Assembly (NCBI GenBank): GCA_025677815.1
Contig: JAIXMP010000015.1
Coordinates: 930,001-994,000 of the forward strand
DNA: 64,000 nucleotides
Direction: 5' to 3'
From: Phascolomyces articulosus
Taxonomy: Eukaryota > Mucoromycota > Mucoromycetes > Mucorales > Lichtheimiaceae
Shown here: positions 33,500 through 50,365 of the stretch, piece by piece
How positions within the stretch are numbered: position 1 is the stretch's first letter
Layout: each line of letters starts with the position of its first letter
Translations under genes and position numbers: made by a program
Notes under the pieces: generated by a model
What the model was told of the DNA's origin: nothing
Databases searched by the model: none
Seen by the model: only the letters and a program-made list of their open reading frames with translations

Positions 33500-34380
33500 C
33501 CATTGTTAATTTCACCCCAAGATGTAAATGATTCTATTAAGTGAAAAGAGAATGTGAAAGAGAGAAAGGTAAGGTATATGACAATTCAAGCTTATTTTTT
33601 TATAGAGTCCAACATTGACACGTGGTGATATGGTGGAGGGTTTGTTTGAGAAGGTCAAAGACTTAGATTGTATGCAATCACTCCATAGGATCAAAAAGAA
33701 ATCTTATCCACTTTATATAATAGATAAACTGAATTGTCGATCATCTCCTTTAACAATTACTTTTCTTTATTATTATATCACAAACATCATAAAACTTTCT
33801 CCTCTTTCACTTATTTTTGGCTAAGAACTATTTATTTCTCTTTATCTTTCCTTCTCCTCAATATTTCTCCTCTTGCACTCCTTTCTCCTATCCTAATTCA
33901 CATTGTTTACATACTAATAACTGATTGTGTAAATAAATAAAAGTGATGATAATAGAAGCAATCATACTTCTAATTCTGTCACTACCGGATCACAGGTATC
34001 TAAATAGCAATCTATCTGACAAAGATATTGCTGATAATCAAGAACGTGTGGCTGCTTCAGGTATAGGCAGAAAAAAAAATACAAAGGGGAGAATGTGTGT
34101 ATATCTATATATTAAAAAAACCTGTTTTTTTTAAAAAAAAAATGTTGCTGATTGTTGTTATCGTTATATAAAGGAGTTGTATCACAAAAACAAGACAATG
34201 GCATTGAAGCAGATACAAATGAAGAAGAAGAGTAGGAGGAGGATTCCATGCTGGATCATTTAGAACAAGATAATGAAGAAGACGATGACAATTTGGATGA
34301 ACAAGAGCCTCTCCTTTATTGGGAGAAATAGTATGGATCTTATGTAAATATGGTAAATGATTTTAACGGAATACTTGTCT
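33500..34380 (+). pseudogene. decayed partial duplicate of the OB-fold gene (exons 4-7)
   Basis: Plus-strand segments match, in order, exon 4 end (LISPQDVND versus SISPQDVNG), exon 5 (PTLTRGDMVEGLFEKVKDLD versus RTLTRGDMMDLFESFDEKIE), the following intron, exon 6 (about 33956-34020) and exon 7 (NLDEQEPLLYWEK versus LDEQDPLLYWDKM) of the gene at 21657-23668. Intron sequence is shared, so it arose by DNA duplication, not by retrocopying. It is inactivated by in-frame TAGs near 34233 and 34329, frame changes, and absence of the OB-fold exons. It lies in inverted orientation to its parent, and the retrotransposon sits between them. Confidence 0.8.
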
Positions 34381-34655
34381 TTTACATTGAATCTTTTTTT
34401 ATCCAAGATATTCTGTTTCTGTCTCCTTGCATTATTGATATATAAAGGAGGTAATGGAAAAAGAAAGTGTTATAATCATGTGTATATATCTATCTTTGTT
34501 ACTAGTGTTATAGTATACATAATATGATGGTTTCGTTTTTTAAAACTCACAAAAACTGATAATATATATACTCAAATACACAAGGAAGAAGAAGCAAAAG
34601 ACATTTTTTTGGTATTGATCTGATGTGCTTGATTGTTTGTAGTATTATAATATAG

Positions 34656-34693
<38 letters not shown>

Positions 34694-35177
34694 AGTGAAA
34701 GGGAAAAAAGAGTATAGTATGATGGGTATGTTGAGACTGAAAATGAGAGAATTGTGTGGATAATGGGGATATATGGACTATTGAAACGGGGGCTTTTTTT
34801 TGAAGGAGGAAGAGAGGAGGAAGGAGATAAGGAAGAACGAAAAAAAAAACTGTGGAGGAAGGAGGATCGAAGAACAAGAAGAGGAGGATATCCTGATTTT
34901 GTTTATGCAGGCAGGGTGATTATAATAATAATAAAGAAAATAAAGAAGATTATATCATAATATATGTTAAAGATGTTGTTGTTGTAGGTGTTTCATATCT
35001 ACATCAAAGAAAATCAAGTGCTATTAATTATACTACTGAAGCAAAAATAAAAGAAGAAATGTGTATAAAAGTTAAAAAAAAAGAGAACGAATGGGCTGGG
35101 AGAAGTGAATCAATTGTGGGGATATTATATACTGTTGTTTGTGGTATCAGTTGTGTTGCGTGTGTGTAAAGAATAAG
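34381..35177. other. intergenic region with AT/GT microsatellite
   Basis: Kinase 3' side. Holds an alternating AT then GT tract at about 34653-34693 and purine-rich text at 34790-34890. No gene supported. Confidence 0.5.
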
Positions 35178-39613
<4,436 letters not shown>

Positions 39614-40997
39614 TATTATTAATATTAAATTGTATTATTAGTATTATTATAATAAAAATTTGTTAACTTGTTTGATTTATTATGAAAGAATGAATAGGTA
39701 AAAGTAAAAAAAAAAAAGTAGAAAAAATAAAGAAGAAAAAGAGAGAAGAGAAAGAAAGAATAAAGAATAGAAAGAAAATTAGAAAAAAAATGGATTTAAA
39801 CAACAAATTTGTAAAAAGGGGATTATAATAATAATGTTATTATTATCATTATAGAATCTTTTTTATCATGATAAAGAGAGAGAGAGCTTGTTTTTTTTAT
39901 TATTATTAATGCTGACTAGTACTTATTTTACTAGTACAACGAAGAGGGTTTTTGGCAGGAGAACAAACTGGGTTATTTATTAGTATCATTATTATTATAT
40001 AATGGTAGTAGAAGGATAATAGTAATAATAATAGAATTGATGGTAGTGGTAGAAGTAGTAAATCTTGTTGTTGCAGTGTATAGTAGTAAGTAACAATAAA
40101 CATGTAGACATAGTTATCCTGTTACTAATATAAGTAATGTATGACAAGGGGAATATATTTACTTGGGGGGGGTAGAGGAGAAACAGAGGGGACAAAAAGA
40201 GATTAGAAAAGAAGCAAAGAGAAGGAGATAAAAAGGATGTCATCCCAGATAAGGGGTTATCAAAAAGAGGCTCCTTCTCTTTCTCCTTTATAAACTGAGT
40301 AAGTGAACGTGTTGAAAAATGAGGATAATAGGAGCTGCAAAATGATGTACATCTTCAATCATTATAAGCCCTACGTATTAGTATTATTTTATTATTATTA
40401 TTATCAACTACCTACTATTCTATTACTATATACAACTAATTCACTCACTAACTATTTATTATTACTAGGTATAATATATAATATATAAATATATACATCT
40501 TCTCCTTGCTTATATTATCCCGCTCTCTCAATATTTCATTCTTATTTATAAAAAAGAAAGTTTCTTTTTCTTTTTTTTAGGGATCATGTTAAGGCCCTGC
40601 AAAAGGTATATTACCATGTCATCCTACTATTATTCATTTCTATCTGAGTACGCTTATTTAATAATGAAATGTAATTTTATTGTTATTTTCAATTGAAAGC
40701 AAATTTACTACATAGTAATATATATATATATATAAAGAAACTAAACTAATATGAGGTAAAATGGCGACGATAAAATAATAGAATGTATATTGTGCGGGAT
40801 TTGATTTATAAAAGAAATCCCTTAATCTTTTTGAGAGAGAACAAGGTGGTTCTTCTTCCCATTACGACGAAACAAAAAAAATATCATGGATTATACATTT
40901 GTATAAACATTTAAATAATAATTAGAATCTTTTATATATATATATATTTATATCATCATCATCCCCCCAAAAAAAATTAGATTATTCTCTCTCCCTT
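39614..40997. other. 1.4-kb intergenic region
   Basis: Kinase promoter and the 3' side of the DDT/WHIM gene. Contains A-rich (39700-39790) and TAT/ATT trinucleotide-rich stretches (39830-40060). Short frames here are low-complexity noise. Confidence 0.45.
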
Positions 40998-43056
40998 TCA
41001 AGCTCGTGTGCTTCTACGATAGTTGTTGCTGTTGCTAGTATTACCCTGCGCGATAATATACTGCAGGGCAGACATATAATGAATTCGTAAAGTCATTTGT
41101 TGTGAGAGAGTATCTGTATTCATTGTAGATGATGATGATGATGGTGATGATGATGGTGATAAAGAAGAGGATGATGAACGGTCTTGTAAAATATATCGAC
41201 GGAGTTGAATAAGATCATTGACATCCGTAACATACCACCAATTTTGCTGCTGTCCTTCCTCATTCTGTAAAGAAGATGGCATATCATTGTTATCGCTAGT
41301 ATCAAATCCTGGACCAATAATAATGACGCCATGACCCCAATAAAGTTCACTATTCCGGGCATCATTACCATAAGTGACAAGATCATTAAAAATCCAATAT
41401 TCATTTCCTTTAGTATCATGACCTGCGGGAGTAAATCGTTTCATATTCTTTTGCTGTGCAGTTAATACGTCAACCATTTTCTTCTCCACTTGTAATCGCT
41501 CCGCCTTTACATGTTTATCTTCTTCTTGTGACGATGATTCCAATCGTTTGCGTTCGAATTTTAATTCCGTTTCAGTAGCCTTTAACTCTTTAGGTTGTTC
41601 TTCATGCAACCATATTCGTCGGAGCGTGTTATGCATCAAAAGCATGTCACACATCATTTGTAACATTCTGAGTTCTTCCAATGATGAATGAACCACTCTC
41701 TCTGATTCTGGCAATACGACATTGTTTTCATTGTTGTTTATAGTTGCGCTCTCTTCATCCCCTTGTTCTTCTGCCAATAAGGATGCTGATGGCACACCCG
41801 TAATAATAGAGAATAATTCAATCAAATCTTCCCAATGATGAACAGATAATCCATCATGTTCCAGATTCTCAACAAAAGCTACTCTGGCTGCTTCTTTTTC
41901 CAAATAACGATTATTATTCAATCCATAATGATCCATCCATTGAAAGAGAATACGTTGAGCAAATTGTTGTGTTGTACGTGCACCATAAAAGAGACTATAC
42001 TTGTTCGTAGGAGGTTCAAAAGAAGAAGATGGGATATCGATTAAACCTTGTTCCATCGAAGTCAATAATTGCCATGTCAAATTCACAGCCAAGCGTTTGA
42101 CACGCCAATTGCCTTGAACATTTTGTAAACTGGTTGTAGCACGTGCATCAATTTCAAAATGCTCACCAAATCGAAAGACAAATTCACGAATTTGTAAACG
42201 AATCCATAATTCTTCTTCGCTATACAATAACTTGATAGGATGCAAGGTAGGTGGTTCAATAATAGTCGGTTGTTGAGATTGTTGAGGTTGTTGTTGTTTT
42301 GTTGGTGTAGTAAAGGAGAGTCGACTATATAATAAATCAAGCAACAGGTTTTTAATTTCCTTGTTTGTTATTTTTGATCAATGCAATAATAGAATCGTTA
42401 CAACGATAAAAAAAAAACTCCTCCCCTTTCTCCTTATTGTCTGTGGGACAAAGATACTTTACCTTATTTCTTCTGTTGGTGTGATAGTACGTTTTAATGA
42501 TGCGGGCTATATACATATATATGATATTAAAACACGCGTGTATTTTTTTTTCATGGTTAGCCCTATCTGTATTTATGCATAAACGTGTTCCTTAATCAAA
42601 TAATAAAGAGACCATTTATTTTTTTAGTCAATGTACCTTGCTTTTTGTAATCGTACCCTTCTAAAAAAAATGTATAAAAAAAGCAGTCTATTAAAAAAGG
42701 GGGAAAGAATAATAAAAAAAAAACTTTCTTAACCAATAAAATAATAATACTTACGTTGTTTTCTACTAAAGACTCTTTCAAGTGATCATTGAGAGTTTTG
42801 AATTTTTTTGTATTTGATGCATTTGAAGAGGATGGAGAAGAAGAATATTGTGAAGATAAAGTGGCGGTAGGACGTTTGTTTTCGTCATTATTGTTGTTAT
42901 TTTTGGTATTTACAGGTGCAAACGAAAGCCTATTATTCAAGAGAAAAAATATTAGCTTTTTTTTCTTTCTCTTGTCTAATGAATTTATTTGAACAATTAC
43001 TTTGTTTGTAAATATTTCTTTCTTGTGGATGTTAAAGCAGTTCTTTGATTGTTCAT
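40998..43056 (-). CDS. DDT/WHIM-like chromatin-remodelling cofactor (ISWI partner type)
   Basis: Five exons, 43056-43001, 42929-42755, 42660-42637, 42506-42463 and 42324-40998, give 541 aa; exon 3 has only 24 nt. The N-terminus is basic and low-complexity (RTALTSTRKKYLQTKLSFAP). Around residue 132 a DDT-like helix pair appears (LYSEEELWIRLQIREFVFRF). Near residues 400-420 stands KRFTPAGHDTKGNEYWIFND, close to the WHIM motif (basic, Gly-x-Asp-x-x-Gly-Asn-x-Tyr-Trp) of ISWI partner proteins such as Itc1/BAZ. Between them lies a charged helical part (ELKATETELKFERKRLESS). The protein probably acts in the nucleus in a nucleosome-spacing complex, but it is shorter than Itc1/Acf1 and has no visible PHD or bromodomain. 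Family assignment is moderate. Confidence 0.72.
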
Positions 43057-44306
43057 TTTTTTTATATGTTGAAAGAAAAAGGTGGAACTATAAAAAAAAA
43101 TCGCGTAAGATGAATGAAACTACGCGAAAAAAAACTCCTATCCACCATCATCTGCTATCTACAACAGGTATAAAAGAAATTGCACACTCAAAAGCATTTA
43201 TCAGCGAGTCTCTTTGATTCAGCTGTACTCATCATTTTAGCCAATGATTATCTACAGTTAAAACAACTTGTTTAAAATTGAAAAATACCAAGCTCTGTTT
43301 TGAAAATTCTCTATTGGGTGTTACGCGTTATCATTAAGACATTTATAATTGTTCTTGATGTTGAAACAAACTATGAGCCCAAAGCGTTCAAATACAGAAT
43401 ATATAATTAACATGATCACTATTTACAGCAGTCAAAGCTGAATCTTTGATATCAACCAAATTATTTTAATAATCGACATCGTTCCAAAACGAAAAATACT
43501 ATATATCAAAATGATAATCATTTAAGTATTTGAGACATTCCTTGTTAAAAATCATGTATACATAAAAAGATTCAGACAATAATTCATTATTTGGGGGAAA
43601 ACACTGTACCAAAAAAATAATATATAAGAATAGACGTTTTCCTGGTCTGAAGTAACATGCTACTCAACAAACCAGCTTTCTATTTTATTTGCGTGAACAA
43701 AGAAAATGATATCTTTGATTATCTTACGACGAAACAAATGAATGTATTAGTGAAAAAGAGCCACTGACGATATATGCACAGTAGGACGCCATGACATGTA
43801 ATTGCACCATTTGTTGTATAAAATTAGTATTCCTCTTTCTCTAGATCAATTCGTCGCGGGTCCATCAGTTTTTTTTAAAGATTATTATTATATTAAACAA
43901 AAAACCTGATTATACTAGTATGCAAAAACTGGATATATCTGTACATAACAATTCATACATCAAGTCAAAGTTTCATTTTAATACACTTTTCTACTAATAT
44001 TTATATTTACATGAACTGTCAAAATCAAATGTTATTGGTAGGTGAAGCACTTTTCCATCAAAAAACTATTGGATAGATGAATATTCAAGTGAAAGGATAC
44101 CCTTACCTAGAGAAAGGACCGGCCCATCTCAAAAGCAAGAATCGCTCAAATTCAATCATAGTACGCATATGAATTGTCATGCGTTGCTCTATCAGCTTGC
44201 TACAAGCTGTGTTTGAATATGTAAATGGAGTTATTTTTCAGGTTCTTGTCTTGCTTTTTACTACAGCTACTCTCAATAAATAATATACCAGACCAAAGTA
44301 TATAAA
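43057..44306. other. divergent intergenic region
   Basis: 1.25 kb between the starts of the DDT/WHIM gene and the DcpS gene. It should hold both promoters. No ORF, repeat or RNA gene was recognised. Confidence 0.45.
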
Positions 44307-45257
44307 ATGGATCAAGTCATTGAACAATTTCAATTTGAACGCGTCTTATCTCATGATCCTCGTACCAAACTTGTTTATATCCTGGGACGTATCCAAGATC
44401 AACACGCCATTGTATCTTTTGAAAAGGCACGTTACAGCGATTCCGAATTACCACAATTGACCACACGAACGCAACGACCTTTGGACGATGCCAATGAAAA
44501 CAATATCTATGGCTGGGGTATGGCGAACGTTCGATTGGATGCTGCTGATACGCATATTAAGACCATTTATCCGGCAACAGAATTACATATTCGTAAATAT
44601 GAACATCAACAACGTCGTATGATCGTTGAAACACCTGCATTATATGAACAAATCACATACCCTTATATTAAAAGTGTACCTGCCGAAAGAATTCAATGGG
44701 TGATCAATATTTTAAATGGAACATCAGAAGCGGATCGTGTTATTTATCGACAAGGCAACATCAAAGACAGCAAGGATAAAGATGAAGAAGAAAAAAAGGA
44801 GGAGGAGGAGGAGGATGAATTTGTGATTTTACCTGATATGAAATGGGATGGAACAAAAGAATCACTGTATTGGGTTGCCATTGCCATGCGTGATGACATT
44901 TTGTCTCTACGATCATTAAATCGTACTCATTTGGATCTTTTAAAGAAAATTCGAGATACAGCTTACAGATTGGCAAAGGAAAGATATGATATGGATAAAG
45001 ATTTGTTACGACTATTCATTCATTATCAACCAAGTTATTACCATTTCCATGTACATATTACGGCCATTTCATTTGCGGATGCCCCTGGTGTAGTAGCCGG
45101 TCAGGCACATCTTTTGGATACAGTCATTGATAATATTGAATTATATAATGATTATTACCAACGAGCCACTTTACCATTTACTATTGGTGAACGACATCCA
45201 CTCTTCTTGGCATATCAACAACAAGAATCATCAATTACCACTAGTCATTCATCATAA
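44307..45257 (+). CDS. DCPS: scavenger mRNA decapping enzyme DcpS (HIT family)
   Basis: Single exon, 316 aa, near the usual 300-350 aa. The N-terminal part (FERVLSHDPRTKLVYILGRI) is the domain-swapped dimerisation module. Residues about 130-300 are the HIT catalytic domain with DMKWDGTKESLYWVAI and the histidine triad HFHVHI (His 246, 248, 250), the central His being the nucleophile. The enzyme hydrolyses cap dinucleotides left after 3'-to-5' mRNA decay, releasing m7GMP. A Lys/Glu run (near residue 155) interrupts the region between the two domains. It lies 267 bp before BUB3 on the same strand. No intron is needed, unlike its neighbours. Confidence 0.95.
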   Translation: MDQVIEQFQFERVLSHDPRTKLVYILGRIQDQHAIVSFEKARYSDSELPQLTTRTQRPLDDANENNIYGWGMANVRLDAADTHIKTIYPATELHIRKYEHQQRRMIVETPALYEQITYPYIKSVPAERIQWVINILNGTSEADRVIYRQGNIKDSKDKDEEEKKEEEEEDEFVILPDMKWDGTKESLYWVAIAMRDDILSLRSLNRTHLDLLKKIRDTAYRLAKERYDMDKDLLRLFIHYQPSYYHFHVHITAISFADAPGVVAGQAHLLDTVIDNIELYNDYYQRATLPFTIGERHPLFLAYQQQESSITTSHSS

Positions 45258-45524
45258 AAGTAAAATCCATACTCATGCATCTTTCTTTGTTATTCAAAAC
45301 TAATAATAAAATATGATAAATACCATCATCATTTATCGATTGAGATTAATTACTATCCTTGGAAATGAAATAGGGTAGGAAGAGAGCATAATTAAATTTG
45401 ACATAATTTATAGTTTTGTTTTTACAAAAGTATCAGATTTTTTTCATCATAACCCTATAATTTCGGAACTGACACACGCCCCACTCTTACTTTTTTCTTT
45501 TTCCTCCAAAATAATAATAAAACC

Positions 45525-46777
45525 ATGCAAGATCAATCAAGTTCACAATTTGAGATCACCGATCCTCCAACCGATGGCATCACAAACGTTATTTTCAGTC
45601 CAACTGATTCTCGATTACTCCTTGCTTCTTCTTGGGACTCGGTAATTAATATCACATACACCAACTCTCTTTTTTTTTATTATTTTTGACACACACACAC
45701 ACACATATTCACCAACACCAAAATACCACTTGGTTATTTTTGACATTTTACTTTCTTTTATTATTAGACTGTTCGACTTTATAATGTAGATGAAAATCGA
45801 TTACAAACACAAGTCAAACATCATGGTGCAATTCTTGACACGTGTTTTGGAATTGATAGTAATACGGCTTACCATGGTGGTTTAGAAAAACAAGTGACAA
45901 AGTAATTGGAAAAACGCGTTATTTTTTTTGGCTATTGAATGGACTCTTTCTCCCCGAGATAAAATAAAAACCATGGACTAACTCAATTATTCATTATAAT
46001 AGATTGGATCTTGAAACAAGTACCGAGCAGCAGATCGGTACTCATGATGCACCTGTTCGATGTGTACGTTGGAGTTCAGAAACAAGTAAGGAATATATAT
46101 ACTAGTCAAGGAGAAGAGGAGGGACGAAAAAGAAGATGATGATTTATATAAATATACTCATGCTTGATATATATAATAGATAACTTATATACTGGTTCAT
46201 GGGATAAGACATTACGTGTATGGGACGAACGTAGTGCAGAATCACTTGCACAAAAACATGATTTACCACAAAAGGTGTTTAGTATGGATGTATCCAATAA
46301 TCGACTTGTAGTAGCAATGGCCAGTCGACAGATTTACGTTTATGATATTAGAAATATGGCAGAACCTTGGCAAACACGAGAAACTTCATTAAGATACATG
46401 CTTAAATCATTACGATGTATGCCTAATGGCGAAGGTAAGGATAAATATATATCATATTGAAGCAAATGCATCATTTTGAGAGAGTTTTTTTTTTTTTTTG
46501 GATAGATGTAAAGATAGACTAATGGGAAAAAACATGAAATATATTATAATAGGATATGCATGTTCATCCATCGAAGGCAGAGTTGCACTTGAATTCTTTG
46601 ATATGTCACCAGAAACACAAGCTCGAAAATACGCATTTAAATCGCATCGACATACAATTAATGATACTGAAGTGGTATATCCGGTCAATGCTTTAGCATT
46701 CCACCCAATGTAAGTTTTATATTTTTTTCTTTCACTTTGGGATGGGGGAGGGGAGAAATCATAAACATCTATTCTTT

Positions 46778-46814
<37 letters not shown>

Positions 46815-47160
46815 TGGACCACTCTTTCTTCTCAACAATAAAAAAAAACAACATTTATAATAAATATATAGTTATGGTACATTTGCATCAGGTGGGTCGG
46901 ATTGTGTGGTAAGCATTTGGGATGGTGTAAACAGAAAACGAATTCGACAATTCCCTCGTTATCCAGATGAAATTTCAAGTCTTGCTTTCAGCCATGACGG
47001 AATGAAACTTGCTGTTGCAAGTAGCTATACATTTGATGAAGGAGAAAGAGATCATGCTCCAGATGGTATTTTTATCAAGACATTAGGTGAAAATGATTGT
47101 AAACCACGAACACTTCAAAATAATTTGGGTAACGGTAGCGCTAATGGTACGCATTCATAA
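45525..47160 (+). CDS. BUB3: BUB3, WD40 spindle-checkpoint and mRNA-export-type protein
   Basis: Six exons, 45525-45641, 45768-45901, 46003-46085, 46180-46434, 46553-46709 and 46872-47160; 344 aa, as expected for Bub3. WD-repeat blades are visible: [45 protein letters not shown], and [20 protein letters not shown] followed by [11 protein letters not shown], the last typical of Bub3/Rae1. The Bub3-like run [13 protein letters not shown] then VASSYTF favours Bub3 over Rae1. The protein forms a seven-bladed propeller that binds GLEBS motifs of Bub1/BubR1 and phosphorylated MELT repeats of the kinetochore protein Knl1. Introns contain (AT)n tracts. It is convergent with the EngB-type gene, 147 bp between stops. 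Confidence 0.94.
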
Positions 47161-47307
47161 GATATATATATATATATTATTATTTTATTATTATTACTAT
47201 TCCATTCCAAAAGAACCAAATAGCAAACAATACACAACACAGAACACCAAAAAAAATACATATAAAAAATGATCTATATCATTATAATAAATTTTATATT
47301 ATTATTA

Positions 47308-48518
47308 CTACTGGGATGTTGAAGATGTTGATCCTGTTGCTGTCAAAATGGCCCATTGAACTCGAGTAATATCTTGTGTTAATTGTTCCAAATTATCTTT
47401 TTTACTCTTTCTTCGTTTTCCAGTGGCTAATATCTCTGGATAACAACAAATGGCATTTTCAACAAGGTATTGTTCTATAGTAGATTTGGATTTTTGAAAT
47501 GCTTCTTCTGATAATCGATCTCGTTTGGTTAGGATGACTTGATAGGAAAGAGGCTGTTGATCAAGAATTTGCATAATTTGTTTATCTGTTTCTTTAATTC
47601 CAGCTACTGGATCAATCACGATAAAAAGTCGTTTTAACCTACATGGTGATTAATGTAAACTTTTTGTAAGGGATTCCCACATCTTATTCATTCTTTCCTC
47701 CTTTCCTCTGCTCTATTTTTTTTCCCGTATATCTGTTGTGGGAGTATATTTACTGTGTACGATTTCGTAAATAATAAAGAATAAGATCACCCCAAGCTTC
47801 TTGTGAACGAAATCCATAACCTGGCATATCCACTAATGTGATTTGACCTGCAATATCAAAGAAATTAAGTGATTTTGTATGACCCTAGAATTTTTTTTTA
47901 GTTTAATCAGTTATTTTTTTTATGTCATATAGGAAAGAATTGTCATTTGTTATTCTTTAATAATGATAAAAAAAAACTCCAGAGATACATTACTGGTTTA
48001 CTTGAAGTTTTGACGAGTTTACTGTTGTTTGTCAGTCTATTGATCAATGTAGATTTCTGGATATGTTGTTCTTTTGTGAGTCATTTCACAATCATTCGAT
48101 ATCAATTCAATTTTTTTAATAGTATAAATTATGACTTACTCCAACGTTACTACGTCCTACAAATGCAATCTAATATAAATTAATAAGGAAGAGGAGGATA
48201 TGAACGTGGTTTCTTTTTACTAGGTTAGGTTTTTTTTTCTATTACCTCTGGTTTTTGATAAGGAGGTAGTTTATCAGAATCGAATACACTAGTTAAAAAC
48301 CGAGTTGGTTTTGCAAATAATTTAGTTGCCATGCGAGATTCTGTTGGTGTCAATGGCGTTGATTCAGGAAATGAAGTTAATCGATAACTATCACGTTTTT
48401 TTTGTTGTAGATCTTGAACTAAATGTTTTGTAGGATGGACAATAGATTCTTTTTTTTCTCGAATACATAATCGAGCACATGAATAAAATGACCTTCTTGC
48501 TATTATTGAAATATTCAT
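47308..48518 (-). CDS. EngB/YihA-type GTP-binding protein, probably mitochondrial
   Basis: Five exons, 48518-48246, 48169-48140, 48056-47994, 47884-47754 and 47638-47308; 275 aa. The first 20 or so residues (MNISIIARRSFYSCARLCI) are basic and hydroxylated, like a mitochondrial presequence. The GTPase motifs are G1 GRSNVGKS (assembled across the exon 2/3 junction), LVKTSSKPGHTKSLNFF as the G2 region, G3 DMPGYGF, G4 LTKRD. The order and the NFFDIAG spacing are those of TrmE-Era-like EngB proteins, which in bacteria help assemble the large ribosomal subunit. A mitoribosome assembly role is inferred. Exon 2 has just 30 nt. The intron before exon 5 uses donor GTAAATAT; the nearer GT at 47760 would break the frame. 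Confidence 0.87.
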
Positions 48519-50365
48519 TATAAATTACGTATTAAAAAAAAAAAGAGAGAAAAATATAGCAATTGGTATGAGTAGTAATGGTAATATTTATAACAAAATA
48601 AAATGTTGACAGACAAAAGTTACACAGACACGTCTATTTTTTTTAAGCGTGTTTGAATTTCAAAGACCTCGTGGATAAGTGGACCAATTCACCTGTCCAT
48701 TTCATTTTGTTATAAAAAAATGCTTAAATATTCAAGATAATACTGTTGCAAATTTTGTGAATTCGTTTAGTACATGTATTTAATATACGATGTCGAAGTA
48801 GGATGGTTAGTTTGTTTTTAGGATTTTGAGGAAAGGGGGGGAATGCTACTAAAATGCAATGTCCATATAATGTGCTGGGATATACTAGTGCTGTCAAAAT
48901 CTTACAAAAACTCTTCTCCAACAATAAAATATGCCGATTGAGCATATATTTTATTCAACTCCCTTGGTTATATACGTTGTGTAACTCATTAATATCAATA
49001 TCCATCATGTTAATAATGTCAAACTATTCCGAGTGTAAATATTTTTGTGTATCGTTTTCAACGAGGACACCATTTTTGGTGTAGAACTTTTTACAGAATG
49101 AACTAATACCAAAGCAAAAATAAGACGCTAGTTCTACTAGAAAGGCTTATTTTTTCACAAGTATTTGATAATAGTGAAAACTGTTTAATGTATAAATAGT
49201 TTCATTTCCTGTCCATGTTGCAGACGAGGAGACAGCAGTCTCTGGAAGGTATAGAATATAAAAAAAATAATCCTGATTATATCACCATGTAAAATCACCT
49301 TTATTATGATGTAAGTATTGACTAAATAGGATAGTAAACATAATTACTGTATTGATCCAATAAACTCATAGTATACGTATTACTTTTATAAAGCCCCCAA
49401 ACACCCAAGAGGTAGTGAATGATCATAGTAATCATATAAAAGCACTGGGCAGAACAACTATTGTATTAAAAACCGATGATTGTAAATTCGGATGTCACCA
49501 TAGTTCAACGAAGAAGTGCCCGATTATCTAACCACCCATTTATTGTACAAATTACAATGTGATTATATACACATTTTCTTGCTATTTCTAATGGATAAAT
49601 TACTCTTTTCTATCTTCTATTCTATTCTTCATCCCACGTTATTATTAATATGGTATCTGTCAAATATATCAATCTTTCTGTAACTAAATATAAACAACAA
49701 TACTCAAAATAACATTTATCTATATCGAATCCACCTACAATATTATTCTAATAATGGTCGTAAGCGCGTGAAGCAAATCAATTTTTCAACCCTCTCATTG
49801 CACTCTTTTTTTTTGGCATCATGTGCGAGATTGTGTGGGTTTAATTGCAAGAATCATCATTCAGCCAAATATATATCTATAGTTCATTTTCTACTCATTA
49901 TAATTATAGGCAAATTCATTTTAAAAGTCAAAAAATGGTACCACAAGTATTGAATCGTTGTTTCACCATCACTCCATAGTATTTCAACCGATCAATTTTA
50001 TTTCGTGTTACTCTTTATCGACGATCAATTTCATTTATAGATTCGTACTACAAAACACAATCACGTCATTTCCTTACAATAAAATAAATAAAACCCCTTC
50101 CATCCTTTACTTGAGGGTCTGACTCATCCATAATGATACTTATATATATATTCGTTAAGATATGTGTACATGCAAACAAGGTATATAAGCAAATTTTTAT
50201 TTTTAATAATTATTTTTTAGAATAGAAATACAAGTGTATGTTATAGTGTATCAATGAAGATTCGTGTATATGAAGAGTGATGTACAATAAATAGTAGTAG
50301 TATATAATAAAAGTACAGAGTCATAAAAAAAACGTATATATTGTATTTTCACTGTAGTATTTTTT
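48519..50365. other. 1.8-kb intergenic region
   Basis: AT-rich, between the start of the EngB-type gene and the end of the P450 gene. Only short unconvincing ORFs. No RNA gene or repeat was recognised. Confidence 0.4.

Noticed and set aside
47755..47761. Earlier donor GTACAC in the EngB-type gene
   Set aside because: Using it leads to an immediate stop in the next exon; GTAAATAT a few bases later keeps the frame and the conserved region.
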